A DNA stretch of 11,486 nt from an uncultured Roseburia sp. (GCA_934292805.1 CAKQXQ010000063.1:1-11486), one strand, 5' to 3'; positions 1 to 6,695 are shown, numbered from the stretch's first letter. Program-made: numbers and translations. The notes: generated by a model from the letters alone, not told the origin.

Positions 1-63
<63 letters not shown>

Positions 64-246
64 AAAGTTTTATCCAAGCCAGTAGATCTGGCTTTTTAAA
101 TCAGAAACAAGTTCCGATTTACTGTTTTAAGGTTTGCTTTATTTAAAGCTGTTCGTTCATCTTTCGATGACTTGAATTATTCTCTTATGAATCTTTCAAG
201 GTTATTCACTGTTCAGTTATCAATGTTCTTTGTTGTTTTCAGCAAC
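64..246 (-). other. rRNA operon leader (P1 start to 16S 5' end)
   Basis: About 180 nt of non-coding transcribed leader between the expected start site of promoter P1 (~246) and the 16S gene. On the minus strand it contains several small hairpins: AAGCCAG/CTGGCTT (76-94), a second stem made of AAATC(G/A)GAA-type arms (98-120), and CATC-TTTCGA-type GATG (159-170). The stem at 76-94 sits directly upstream of mature 16S and could help form the 16S processing structure, though the long RNase III stem would need the missing 3' side of 16S. No protein is credible here; the open frame on the plus strand at 172-615 is a chance reading of promoter DNA. Confidence 0.75.
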
Positions 247-252
247 TCTGAT

Positions 253-281
253 ATGTTATCACATTCAGCAGTGTTTGTCAA
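253..281 (-). promoter_or_regulatory. rRNA promoter P1 (closest to 16S)
   Basis: On the minus strand: -35 TTGACA at 276-281, 17-bp spacer, -10 TAACAT at 253-258. The -35 is preceded by an A-rich stretch (AAAAAAGTTG), which looks like an UP element. Expected start near 246, giving a leader of about 183 nt. Confidence 0.88.
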
Positions 282-347
282 CAACTTTTTTATTTTTCTT
301 TCTCAGCTCTTTCAAGCTGATGCGTTGTCGTTTTCGACAGCTTTAAT

Positions 348-376
348 ATTTTATCAAGTTGTCTTTCGTTTGTCAA
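348..376 (-). promoter_or_regulatory. rRNA promoter P2
   Basis: On the minus strand: -35 TTGACA at 371-376, 17-bp spacer, -10 TAAAAT at 348-353, with a run of seven A and an AAGTTC element just upstream of the -35. Downstream of the -10 lies GCTGTCGAAAACGAC, which can fold as GTCG-AAAA-CGAC. Same architecture as P1 and P3. Confidence 0.9.
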
Positions 377-431
377 GAACTTTTTTTCATTTTTTATTTC
401 AAATGTTTCGGTTCTTTGCGACAGCTTGTTT

Positions 432-460
432 ATTCTATCAAACTGTTTTGTATTTGTCAA
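432..460 (-). promoter_or_regulatory. rRNA promoter P3
   Basis: On the minus strand: -35 TTGACA at 455-460, 17-bp spacer, -10 TAGAAT at 432-437, with AAAAAAGTTG upstream of the -35 exactly as in P1. The initiation region carries GCTGTCGCAAAGAAC, closely related to that of P2. Confidence 0.9.
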
Positions 461-564
461 CAACTTTTTTCATCTTATTTTCTGAATGGTGGAATGCCTC
501 TCCAGGTTCCGATTCTCATTCTTCAAATCCGATGACCACATCTATATCGCTTGCGGTGAAACAT

Positions 565-593
565 ATACTAACATCATTTTATTGCACTGTCAA
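565..593 (-). promoter_or_regulatory. rRNA promoter P4 (most distal)
   Basis: On the minus strand: -35 TTGACA at 588-593, 17-bp spacer, -10 TAGTAT at 565-570, with AAAAAAGTGTA upstream. Its sequence downstream of the -10 does not resemble P1-P3, and it stands 133 bp from P3 rather than 84-95 bp, so it may be the oldest or a separately controlled promoter. Nothing else recognisable lies between P4 and P3 (461-564). Confidence 0.82.
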
Positions 594-644
594 TACACTT
601 TTTTCATTTTCCTGACTTATATATCACATAAATTTTACTTATAA

Positions 645-685
645 ATAGATATAGTGGACTGACATAATCCGTCCACTATATCTAT
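645..685 (-). terminator. Inverted repeat, probable terminator after cvpA
   Basis: Perfect 15-bp arms: 645-659 pairs with 671-685 (core GATATAGTGGAC / GTCCACTATATC) around an 11-nt loop. It starts 5 bp beyond the stop codon of the CvpA-family gene and separates that operon from the rRNA promoters. The tail on the minus strand (TTATAAGTAAAATTT) is U-rich but not a clean U-run, so termination is inferred from position and stem. Confidence 0.65.
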
Positions 686-690
686 AACCT

Positions 691-1455
691 TTAAAATATC
701 AATTGTATGATGAAAATGATTAAATTGTTTTCATACAAATAGGTAAGAAATGTATTTTCATATATATAAGAAAGAAGCTGTGCTCCAATCTCGCTGCTGC
801 CACAGATCGCGATCATATAGAAACCAATCCAGACGATCAGTATTCCGTATACTGCACCGATTACCATTCCAAAGTAGCGATTCACCCCACGAAGAACAGG
901 TATCCTTGACACGATCCGGAAAATCTGCGATATAAGATGCAGAACGATTGTCGCAATTGCCATTGCAATGAAAAAAGAAATTCCATTTAATATAAAATCC
1001 GCCAGTTCTTCTGCCAGAATATTATATGCTCCGCCTGTATCTAACACATTATCTGTTACACCTGCTGCTTTCTGTGCAATATCCGAAGCAATCCTGTCTG
1101 GAAGTTTTATCCCCATATCCTCAAACAGCTTTGCCGGTTCTCCGTTCTGCTGTCCGTTCTGCTGTCCGTTCTGCTGTCCGTTCTGCTGTCCGTCCTCCGT
1201 TGCCTGCTGAAATTGTTTTTCTGCCTGCTCCTGTACCTTCTTCCGTATTCCCTGTTCGCAATACTGTACTACTTTCTGATAAACAACTGTATTTTCTTTT
1301 AAATATGTATTGATCCCTGGTGTAGCCCATGAAACAAATGCAAACGCAATGATCCACGCCAATGCAGAATAAAGCATCCGCAGGAGTCCTTTGCGGTATC
1401 CGTTTAATGTGCATAATGCTAACACCAGTATGACAATGATCAGTAACCAGTTCAT
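691..1455 (-). CDS. CvpA family membrane protein with QQNG repeat
   Basis: 254-aa integral membrane protein of the CvpA (colicin V production) family, whose members are linked to envelope integrity and, in E. coli, to colicin V export; the biochemical role is not settled. Visible: a first membrane segment at ~1-17 followed by the family's GYRKGL turn (19-24), a second at ~23-44, a hydrophilic segment of ~100 residues, a third at ~152-175 and a fourth at ~193-218, plus a hydrophobic C-terminus (243-254). The hydrophilic segment holds four tandem GQQN units (89-105), encoded by a 12-bp DNA repeat; most CvpA proteins are shorter (~160-180 aa) and lack this insert. Start supported by AGAGG about 11 nt upstream; that site overlaps the stop of the DUF5711 gene 14 bp away, so the two are probably translationally coupled. 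Specific function unknown. Confidence 0.85.
   Translation of the reverse strand: MNWLLIIVILVLALCTLNGYRKGLLRMLYSALAWIIAFAFVSWATPGINTYLKENTVVYQKVVQYCEQGIRKKVQEQAEKQFQQATEDGQQNGQQNGQQNGQQNGEPAKLFEDMGIKLPDRIASDIAQKAAGVTDNVLDTGGAYNILAEELADFILNGISFFIAMAIATIVLHLISQIFRIVSRIPVLRGVNRYFGMVIGAVYGILIVWIGFYMIAICGSSEIGAQLLSYIYENTFLTYLYENNLIIFIIQLIF
1142..1189 (-). repeat. 12-bp x4 perfect tandem repeat inside cvpA
   Basis: Four identical copies of CCGTTCTGCTGT (plus-strand reading), with a partial fifth at 1190-1193. On the coding strand it encodes (GQQN)4 in the hydrophilic region of the CvpA-family protein. Because the unit is a multiple of three, copy-number change would lengthen or shorten the protein without a frameshift. 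Confidence 0.97.
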
Positions 1456-1469
1456 AATTATGTAAACCT

Positions 1470-2666
1470 CTATTTCAATCGAATTTTCTCTGTTTTGCCA
1501 TCCAGCACAAATGTATAATTCAGGCCTGTTCCGCCCGCTATTACTTTCTGTATTTTTTCATCAAAATCATAATGAAATTTATAAATTCCTCTTGCAGTAT
1601 AAATATCGCAGGAATAATCATTTGAAACACAGACTTCGTTATTTGATAAAAATTCTATCCTGGAATATTCCATTCCAAAATCTTTATCCATAATTGTATA
1701 TCCATGCATATCATAAACCGTAATATGATGTGTAACCGTTTCATCATCATTACTATATACTATTCCTATGTATTTATTATTATGAAAAATACTCTTTGCT
1801 TCTCCTGCCAGTGCAATTTCCTGTGTAACTTTAGGCTTTTGCGTCCCTTCGAAAATAATAATCTCTGAATCGCCATACGCTACCATCCTGTCTTTTGATA
1901 CAAAGTGCATTTCAGGGACCACCATATCTGAAAAAGAATTAGCAGCCACAATACGGTCGATCTCATTCTCTCCTACAGAGCCAAAATTATAAAATGCAAT
2001 CGTCGTCTTTACGTTACCGTCATTAATATCAAGCATGGACACTGCCAGTTTTATCGCATCACTGGATAGTGCAATAGCGATCGGATATCCGCCATCTTCT
2101 CCATAAATCGCTCCGTTTACAAGCTCTGTTCCATTTTTATCATATAAAACAAGATATGCTGTTCCTTGATTTTTCATCAAAACCGCCACAGTTCCCTGTG
2201 CTGCAACGCTTACCTGTTCGATGGTCATGGTTGTCTCTATATGAGACACAAGTCCCTCCGGCGTAAGGATATAGATATCTGTCCCTTTTTTGTCATAAAT
2301 CGCAAGATAATTCTCGCACCGGTCAATCGTCGGATTTGCCATCTCGTAAGTCTGGTTCCAGATTCTCTCATTGTAGGCATCCATGTAAAGTGCCCCATCA
2401 TTGCTATATTTTAAAATATTGCCTTTAAATTCATCAAAAATAGCCGCCTCTGTGCCCGTTCTGTCAACAGACGAGAGCACATCAAAATTTTCGTAATGTC
2501 TCAACGCCATAAATAAACCTGTTCCCGCCAGGATCAGCAGAATTATCAGTACAATAAAAATTGTCCTCTTCATCACACCCAGACGATGCGTTCTGAGTTT
2601 CTGCTTATAATCATCCATATCCATTGCCGGAACGGTTTTAAATTTCATTCTGTCCTGTTCTGCCAT
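1470..2666 (-). CDS. DUF5711 family membrane-anchored protein
   Basis: 398-aa protein recognised as DUF5711, a family of unknown function common in Lachnospiraceae. It has a short basic cytoplasmic N-terminus (1-34), one membrane segment (~35-55, rich in I/L/V) and a large domain of ~340 residues expected outside the membrane. That domain is built of repeated short beta-type stretches with patterns such as YLAIYDKKGTDIYILTPEG (120-138) and TAYLVLYDKNGTELVNG, which suggests a WD40/PQQ-like beta-propeller; the family fold is from memory and inference. Start chosen at the ATG with AGGAG 5 nt upstream. It follows the LysM gene by 182 bp, has a good promoter of its own in that gap, and runs 14 bp from cvpA, so the two form a minimal operon. 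No catalytic motif seen. Confidence 0.83.
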   Translation of the reverse strand: MAEQDRMKFKTVPAMDMDDYKQKLRTHRLGVMKRTIFIVLIILLILAGTGLFMALRHYENFDVLSSVDRTGTEAAIFDEFKGNILKYSNDGALYMDAYNERIWNQTYEMANPTIDRCENYLAIYDKKGTDIYILTPEGLVSHIETTMTIEQVSVAAQGTVAVLMKNQGTAYLVLYDKNGTELVNGAIYGEDGGYPIAIALSSDAIKLAVSMLDINDGNVKTTIAFYNFGSVGENEIDRIVAANSFSDMVVPEMHFVSKDRMVAYGDSEIIIFEGTQKPKVTQEIALAGEAKSIFHNNKYIGIVYSNDDETVTHHITVYDMHGYTIMDKDFGMEYSRIEFLSNNEVCVSNDYSCDIYTARGIYKFHYDFDEKIQKVIAGGTGLNYTFVLDGKTEKIRLK

Positions 2667-2716
2667 AGCTGCTCCTACATCTTTTGTTCATCCTGTACCA
2701 TAACCGGCACATGCAC

Positions 2717-2745
2717 ATTATATCACGTACCTTTCATCGTTTCAC
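2717..2745 (-). promoter_or_regulatory. Promoter for the DUF5711-cvpA pair
   Basis: On the minus strand: -10 TATAAT (perfect) at 2717-2722, 17-bp spacer, weak -35 GTGAAA at 2740-2745. Expected start near 2710, about 44 nt upstream of the DUF5711 ATG. Lets the pair be expressed separately from the LysM gene. Confidence 0.6.
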
Positions 2746-2759
2746 TTCTTTTTTGCCCA

Positions 2760-2855
2760 AACTCTGCGAATGGGTTTTACTCTAACTCTATGGTTAGGTT
2801 TTACCGAAACTCTGCGGCAGGGGGTTACTCATATTCTGCGATGGGGTCTTAATTC
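2760..2855. repeat. 24-bp x4 degenerate tandem repeat, LysM-DUF5711 gap
   Basis: Four exact-length 24-bp units at 2760-2783, 2784-2807, 2808-2831 and 2832-2855. On the minus strand they share the consensus GTAAAACCC-N3-CGCAGAGTT with 2-10 differences each. The leftmost three fill the gap between genes; the fourth covers the stop codon of the LysM gene. No inverted symmetry strong enough to call a terminator. Confidence 0.85.
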
Positions 2856-4051
2856 GGAAGTGTCAGATATTGTCCTTCATAGATAGCATCCGGATTATCT
2901 ATTCCATTCACTTCGCAGATTTTATCCAGCATCGCTGTCGTCTGGTAAATCTCTCTGCAAATACCGACAAGGCTGTCCCCTTTTTGCACAATATAGTATC
3001 CCTGCTGCAAATATTGTTTTGCGGGAGACAACGTCTGCTCTGCATTCTGGGTTTCTGACACATCCGCTGCCTCTGTAGATACCGGATTTTGATCGTTTCC
3101 TGTCTCTGCTTGTCCGGGATCGTTTATCTGCTCCGTCGTTTGTTGTGTTTCGGTTGTTTCAGGCACGACATCTGCTTTACTTTCCGTCGGGAGAATATCT
3201 CCATCTATTTTTTCCACCTTAACACTTCCGGTTTGTTCTGTTGCCATAACATTAATATGATCCATCTGTTTTAATGCAGCTTCCATCTCCGACATTTTCC
3301 GGTAATTTGTGAGCATGGAATATCCAAGCAGGCAGACTGCTGCAAAAAGTACACCCGATACAAGGTATGCCGGCACTGTGATCCGTTTTTTTGCTTTTTC
3401 TTCCAGATATGTGCGGTATGATGTCTTCGGAGGTTCCTTCTCACACGTCACATCTATTTTTATTGTTTCCTGTTCTGCTGCCAAAGCGTCTTCCTGCTCG
3501 TGTTCTTCCTCTTTACATTCCTTCTGATAATAGATATAAAAGCCTTCCCTCTTTTTCAGACATCCGTTTTTCATGCTGTAAAACGCATCTTCTTTCTCGA
3601 TCGTATCCATCAGACAAAGTATCTGGTGTGTTCCTCCAAAATATGTGCGGTGTAATTGTTCTACCGCCACTGTAAGATCCGGTATCTTCCCTCTGATATC
3701 CAGTGCCCATCCGACGATCACCATATTGTCATAGACGTGTTTTAATTTTTTATACAGATAAGACCAGCTGTCATCATTCCATTCCGGAGTATCCCCCTCA
3801 AAATGGATCTCATCCAGGCAGATTGCTGCTTCTACAAACACACACTGTTTCCCCTCTGGTGCTTCGAACTTTCCAAGTAAAACATACACTGTTTTCTCTC
3901 TGTCCGTGTCATATGGGTGCATATATTGATACGCTTTATTTTCTATGTAAATGCGGTCACCAATATCCGGAGCTCCCATCTGTCTGATATTTTTTGGTAA
4001 CTCCATTTTTTCTTCACTGCCTGACATTTCTTCCTGGATAATTTCAATCAT
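2849..4051 (-). CDS. Membrane protein: JAB/MPN-like domain + TM + LysM
   Basis: 400-aa protein with three recognisable parts. A C-terminal LysM domain (~352-399: YYIVQKGDSL..., ending with the family-typical YEGQYLTLPN) binds peptidoglycan-type glycans. A single membrane segment (~224-246) and a Thr/Glu/Gln-rich linker (~275-345) place LysM outside the cell. The N-terminal ~30-176 region is cytoplasmic by topology and resembles the JAB/MPN (JAMM) fold: VLLGK (57-61), IVGW (112-115), then a segment like the family's C-terminal half ending in a GF motif (170-171). The metal-binding H-x-H-P is replaced by L-D-I-R (117-120), so a peptidase is unlikely. Start ATG has AAGGAG 9 nt upstream. It is first of a cluster with DUF5711 and CvpA genes. 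LysM is secure; the JAB assignment is my inference; cellular role unknown. Confidence 0.8.
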   Translation of the reverse strand: MIEIIQEEMSGSEEKMELPKNIRQMGAPDIGDRIYIENKAYQYMHPYDTDREKTVYVLLGKFEAPEGKQCVFVEAAICLDEIHFEGDTPEWNDDSWSYLYKKLKHVYDNMVIVGWALDIRGKIPDLTVAVEQLHRTYFGGTHQILCLMDTIEKEDAFYSMKNGCLKKREGFYIYYQKECKEEEHEQEDALAAEQETIKIDVTCEKEPPKTSYRTYLEEKAKKRITVPAYLVSGVLFAAVCLLGYSMLTNYRKMSEMEAALKQMDHINVMATEQTGSVKVEKIDGDILPTESKADVVPETTETQQTTEQINDPGQAETGNDQNPVSTEAADVSETQNAEQTLSPAKQYLQQGYYIVQKGDSLVGICREIYQTTAMLDKICEVNGIDNPDAIYEGQYLTLPN

Positions 4052-4113
4052 AGTTTTATGCTCCTTTCCGCACTGCCATTCCTTCCCGGCTTTCTTTAGG
4101 GCATCTTAACATA

Positions 4114-4137
4114 TGAAAAACGCATATTTTGGCGTTT
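4114..4137. terminator. AT-rich hairpin with T-runs on both sides
   Basis: AAAAACGC (4114-4121) pairs with GCGTTTTT (4130-4137) around an 8-nt loop, giving a T-run on either strand. It lies in the 202-bp gap between the transketolase operon and the LysM gene, about 63 bp upstream of the LysM start. It could be a back-up terminator behind 4167-4234 or part of the LysM 5' leader; the stem is mostly A-T. Confidence 0.45.
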
Positions 4138-4166
4138 TTTATCCATCAGTCTATCTTTTTTCTGAC

Positions 4167-4234
4167 AAAAAAAGACCAGTACCGATCCTTTTTGAAAGTC
4201 ATGTTTTATGATTTTCAAGGGATCGATACCGGTC
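4167..4234 (-). terminator. Strong intrinsic terminator after transketolase
   Basis: On the minus strand GACCGGTATCGATCC... pairs with ...GGATCGGTACTGGTC over about 25 bp (arms from 4234 and 4174 inward), using several G-U pairs, and is followed by seven T (4167-4173). It begins about 20 bp after the stop of the transketolase C subunit and ends the recR-transketolase transcription unit. Confidence 0.9.
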
Positions 4235-4253
4235 CGCATCCTGTTGCTCTGAA

Positions 4254-5195
4254 CTATTTTACAAATTCTTTTACTTTCTTATAAATGCTTTCTGCATCCA
4301 GGCCATATTTCTTAATCAGCTCTAACGCCGGTCCGGACTCTCCAAACACGTCATTGACACCGATTCTTAATACCTTTGTCGGAGCCTCTTCACTGAGCAC
4401 TTCGCATACAGCACTTCCCAGTCCGCCGATAATGGAATGTTCCTCAACAGTAACAACTTTACCGGTCTTTAATGCAGACTGTACTACAAGTTCACGATCT
4501 ATTGGTTTGATCGTATGGATGTTAATGATCTCTGCATTGATTCCGTCTGCTGCGAGCATCTTCTCTGCTTCAATCGCTTCATTCACGCAAAGACCTGTTG
4601 CGAATACGGTAACATCTGTTCCTTCTTTTACAACAATACCTTTGCCGATTTCAAATTTGTAAGTTTCTTCATCGTTAAATACCGGCACTGCAAGACGTCC
4701 GAAACGAAGGTATACCGGTCCCACATGATCGTAAGCTGCCTTTACAGCTGCACGTGCTTCAACGTCGTCTGCCGGATTGATCACAACCATTCCAGGGATC
4801 TCACGCATCAGGGCAAGATCCTCAATACACTGATGTGTTGCTCCGTCTTCTCCTACAGAGATACCAGCATGTGTTGCTCCGATCTTAACATTAAGATGTG
4901 GATATCCGATTGCATTACGAACCTGCTCATAAGCACGTCCTGCTGCAAACATTGCAAAGGAACTCATAAACGGAACTTTTCCGCTTGCTGCCGCACCTGC
5001 TGCGATACCTGCCATATTAGCCTCTGCAATACCTACATCCCAATGGCGTTCCGGGAAAGCTTTCTTAAAAACTCCTGTCTTGGTTGCTCCTGCAAGATCA
5101 GCATCCAAAACGATGAGGTCATCATGTTCTTTTCCTAATTCTACTAAAGCGTTACCGTAGCTGTCACGGGTTGCGATTTTCTTTATTTCTGGCAT
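4254..5195 (-). CDS. Transketolase, C-terminal (Pyr) subunit
   Basis: 313-aa second half of a two-subunit transketolase (EC 2.2.1.1), the TPP- and Mg-dependent enzyme that moves two-carbon ketol units between sugar phosphates in the cytoplasmic non-oxidative pentose phosphate pathway. It carries the pyrimidine-binding domain with the family's activating glutamate in GIAEANM (E58), the GATHAGISVGEDGATHQ substrate/cofactor loop (106-122) and the transketolase C-terminal domain (~185-313). Length matches stand-alone C subunits. Its ATG lies 13 nt inside the end of the N-subunit gene and has AGGTGA 7 nt upstream, so translation is coupled and equal amounts of subunits are expected. A 1-deoxyxylulose-5-phosphate synthase half is an alternative but the loop sequence and neighbour fit transketolase. 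Confidence 0.95.
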   Translation of the reverse strand: MPEIKKIATRDSYGNALVELGKEHDDLIVLDADLAGATKTGVFKKAFPERHWDVGIAEANMAGIAAGAAASGKVPFMSSFAMFAAGRAYEQVRNAIGYPHLNVKIGATHAGISVGEDGATHQCIEDLALMREIPGMVVINPADDVEARAAVKAAYDHVGPVYLRFGRLAVPVFNDEETYKFEIGKGIVVKEGTDVTVFATGLCVNEAIEAEKMLAADGINAEIINIHTIKPIDRELVVQSALKTGKVVTVEEHSIIGGLGSAVCEVLSEEAPTKVLRIGVNDVFGESGPALELIKKYGLDAESIYKKVKEFVK

Positions 5196-6019
5196 AATGC
5201 TTCACCTGCTTTCTCTAAATCTGCCATTGCAACTGCATACTGCTCATCATTTGGAGCCTTTCCATGCCAGTCACACTGATTTTCCATGAAGGAAACTCCT
5301 TTTCCTTTTAATGTTTTGGCAATGATTGCTGTTGGCATTCCCTTTGTCTCACGCGCTTCTTTAAATGCTGCACGGATCTCATCAAAGTCATTGCCATTGA
5401 TGTTGATCACATGGAAATTAAATGCCTCAAACTTCTTATCAATTGGATATGGAGAACATACTTCATCGATCGCACCATCAATCTGAAGATTGTTATTGTC
5501 TACGATCACTACAAGATTGTCCAGTTTTTTAAAGCCAGCCCACATAGCTGCTTCCCAGATCTGTCCTTCCTGGATCTCTCCGTCACCACAAAGAGCATAT
5601 ACACGGTAATCTTTTTTATCAAATTTTGCAACTGCTGCCATTCCAACTGCTGCTGAAAGTCCCTGTCCCAGGGAGCCGCTTGACATATCTACTCCAGGAA
5701 TGTGTTTCATATCCGGATGTCCCTGTAAATATGAACCTGTATGGCGAAGTGTCACGAGGTCTTCTTTTGGGAAGTATCCTCTTTCTGCAAGTGCAGAATA
5801 TAATCCTGGTGCCACATGTCCCTTAGACAATACAAAGCGGTCACGATCTGCCATCTTTGGGTTCTTCGGATCAATATTCATCTCTTCAAAGTACAGATAT
5901 GTAAAAATATCTGCTGCTGATAATGATCCACCCGGATGTCCGGATTTTGCACTATGTACTGCAGTCACAATGCTTTTGCGAATCTCATTCGCGGTTTTTT
6001 CCAATTCTAAATTTGTCAT
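5183..6019 (-). CDS. Transketolase, N-terminal (TPP) subunit
   Basis: 278-aa first half of a split transketolase, partner of the gene that overlaps its 3' end. It binds the diphosphate of TPP through GDG (145-147) ... NNN (175-177), and shows the transketolase active-site histidines in SGHPGG (H28), SKGHVAPGLY (H68) and QGHPD (H101), plus GSLGQGLSAAVGMA (115-128). Single-chain transketolases are ~660 aa; 278 + 313 aa is normal for the two-gene form seen in many Clostridia and archaea. Start ATG is preceded by AAAGG about 9 nt upstream. It follows recR by 23 bp on the same strand with no terminator, so recR-tktN-tktC are likely one transcript. No missing residues seen. Confidence 0.95.
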   Translation of the reverse strand: MTNLELEKTANEIRKSIVTAVHSAKSGHPGGSLSAADIFTYLYFEEMNIDPKNPKMADRDRFVLSKGHVAPGLYSALAERGYFPKEDLVTLRHTGSYLQGHPDMKHIPGVDMSSGSLGQGLSAAVGMAAVAKFDKKDYRVYALCGDGEIQEGQIWEAAMWAGFKKLDNLVVIVDNNNLQIDGAIDEVCSPYPIDKKFEAFNFHVININGNDFDEIRAAFKEARETKGMPTAIIAKTLKGKGVSFMENQCDWHGKAPNDEQYAVAMADLEKAGEALCQK

Positions 6020-6042
6020 AATACCATTGCCTTTCTTATTAA

Positions 6043-6639
6043 TTACAGCTCCGTCCGGCCCTCTAGTGCCCGAAGCAATGTTACTTCATCAATATATTCC
6101 AGATCTCCGCCTACCGGTACTCCGCTGGCGATCCTTGTTACTTTGATCCCTGTCGGCTTGATCAGCTTGCTGATGTACATAGCTGTTGTCTCGCCTTCAA
6201 GGCTGGAATTTGTTGCGATGATCACTTCGTCGACATCTTTCTGTAAACGAAGCATCAGCTCTTTTAATTTGATATCATTCGGCCCGATTCCAAGCATCGG
6301 AGAAATCGCGCCATGCAGCACATGATAAACACCATCATACTTCTGCGTCTTCTCGTATGCCGCCAGGTCTCTTGTATTCTCCACTACCATGATCACACGG
6401 TGATTTCTGGATGCATCTTTGCAGATCGGGCAGAGTTCCTCATCTGTAAGTGTAAAACATTCTTTGCAATATCTTACATTTCTCCTTGCATCGATAATTG
6501 CACCAGACAGCTCCTCAACCTGATCTACAGGCATATTTAAAATATGAAATGCCAGCCTCTGTGCAGATTTGGCTCCGATTCCCGGAAGAGACGACAATTC
6601 CTGTATTAATTTATTAATCTGACTGCTATAATAATCCAT
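6043..6639 (-). CDS. recR: Recombination mediator RecR
   Basis: 198 aa, the usual RecR length. RecR works with RecF and RecO to load RecA onto SSB-coated gaps during recombinational repair. Visible in order: helix-hairpin-helix LPGIGAKSAQRLAF (18-31), a four-cysteine zinc site (C58, C61, C70, C73 in CKEC...CPIC), the Toprim domain starting at ~80 with its glutamate in MVVENTRD (E87), and the C-terminal SGVPVGGDLEYID Walker-B-like motif. Start ATG has AGGTG upstream. In most Firmicutes recR follows ybaB (and dnaX) directly; here a plus-strand gene lies between them, so recR needs its own promoter, for which there is a candidate at 6667-6695. Downstream it is joined to the transketolase pair. 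Confidence 0.97.
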   Translation of the reverse strand: MDYYSSQINKLIQELSSLPGIGAKSAQRLAFHILNMPVDQVEELSGAIIDARRNVRYCKECFTLTDEELCPICKDASRNHRVIMVVENTRDLAAYEKTQKYDGVYHVLHGAISPMLGIGPNDIKLKELMLRLQKDVDEVIIATNSSLEGETTAMYISKLIKPTGIKVTRIASGVPVGGDLEYIDEVTLLRALEGRTEL

Positions 6640-6666
6640 ATTTTACACCTGCCTTCTGCCTTTTCT

Positions 6667-6695
6667 ATATTAAATGATAAACTTCTTTTTTACAA
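6667..6695 (-). promoter_or_regulatory. Candidate promoter for recR-transketolase
   Basis: On the minus strand: -35 TTGTAA at 6690-6695, 17-bp spacer, -10 TAATAT at 6667-6672. Modest matches (4-5 of 6), but a promoter is needed here because the next gene upstream runs the other way. Expected start near 6660, about 20 nt from the recR ATG. Confidence 0.42.

Noticed and set aside
172..615. A 147-codon plus-strand open frame rich in Phe/Ser/Leu
   Set aside because: It is the complement of the A-rich rRNA promoter and leader region; no ribosome binding site, low-complexity translation, and four strong promoters explain the DNA.
1142..1189. CRISPR-like array
   Set aside because: Units are 12 bp and directly adjacent with no spacers; it is a coding tandem repeat. 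The 24-bp array at 2760-2855 also has no spacers.
1121..1414. A minus-strand open frame with repeated AERT units inside cvpA
   Set aside because: Alternative frame of the 12-bp repeat; the CvpA frame has the family features and the ribosome binding site.
2586..2852. A plus-strand open frame whose end has an 8-residue repeat (NSA.GFY.-like)
   Set aside because: The repeat comes from the 24-bp DNA array read in frame; the frame starts inside the DUF5711 gene on the other strand and has no start signal.
4515..5138. A 207-codon plus-strand open frame opposite the transketolase C subunit
   Set aside because: Antisense shadow of a clearly conserved gene; Cys/Ser/His-rich translation without any recognisable domain.
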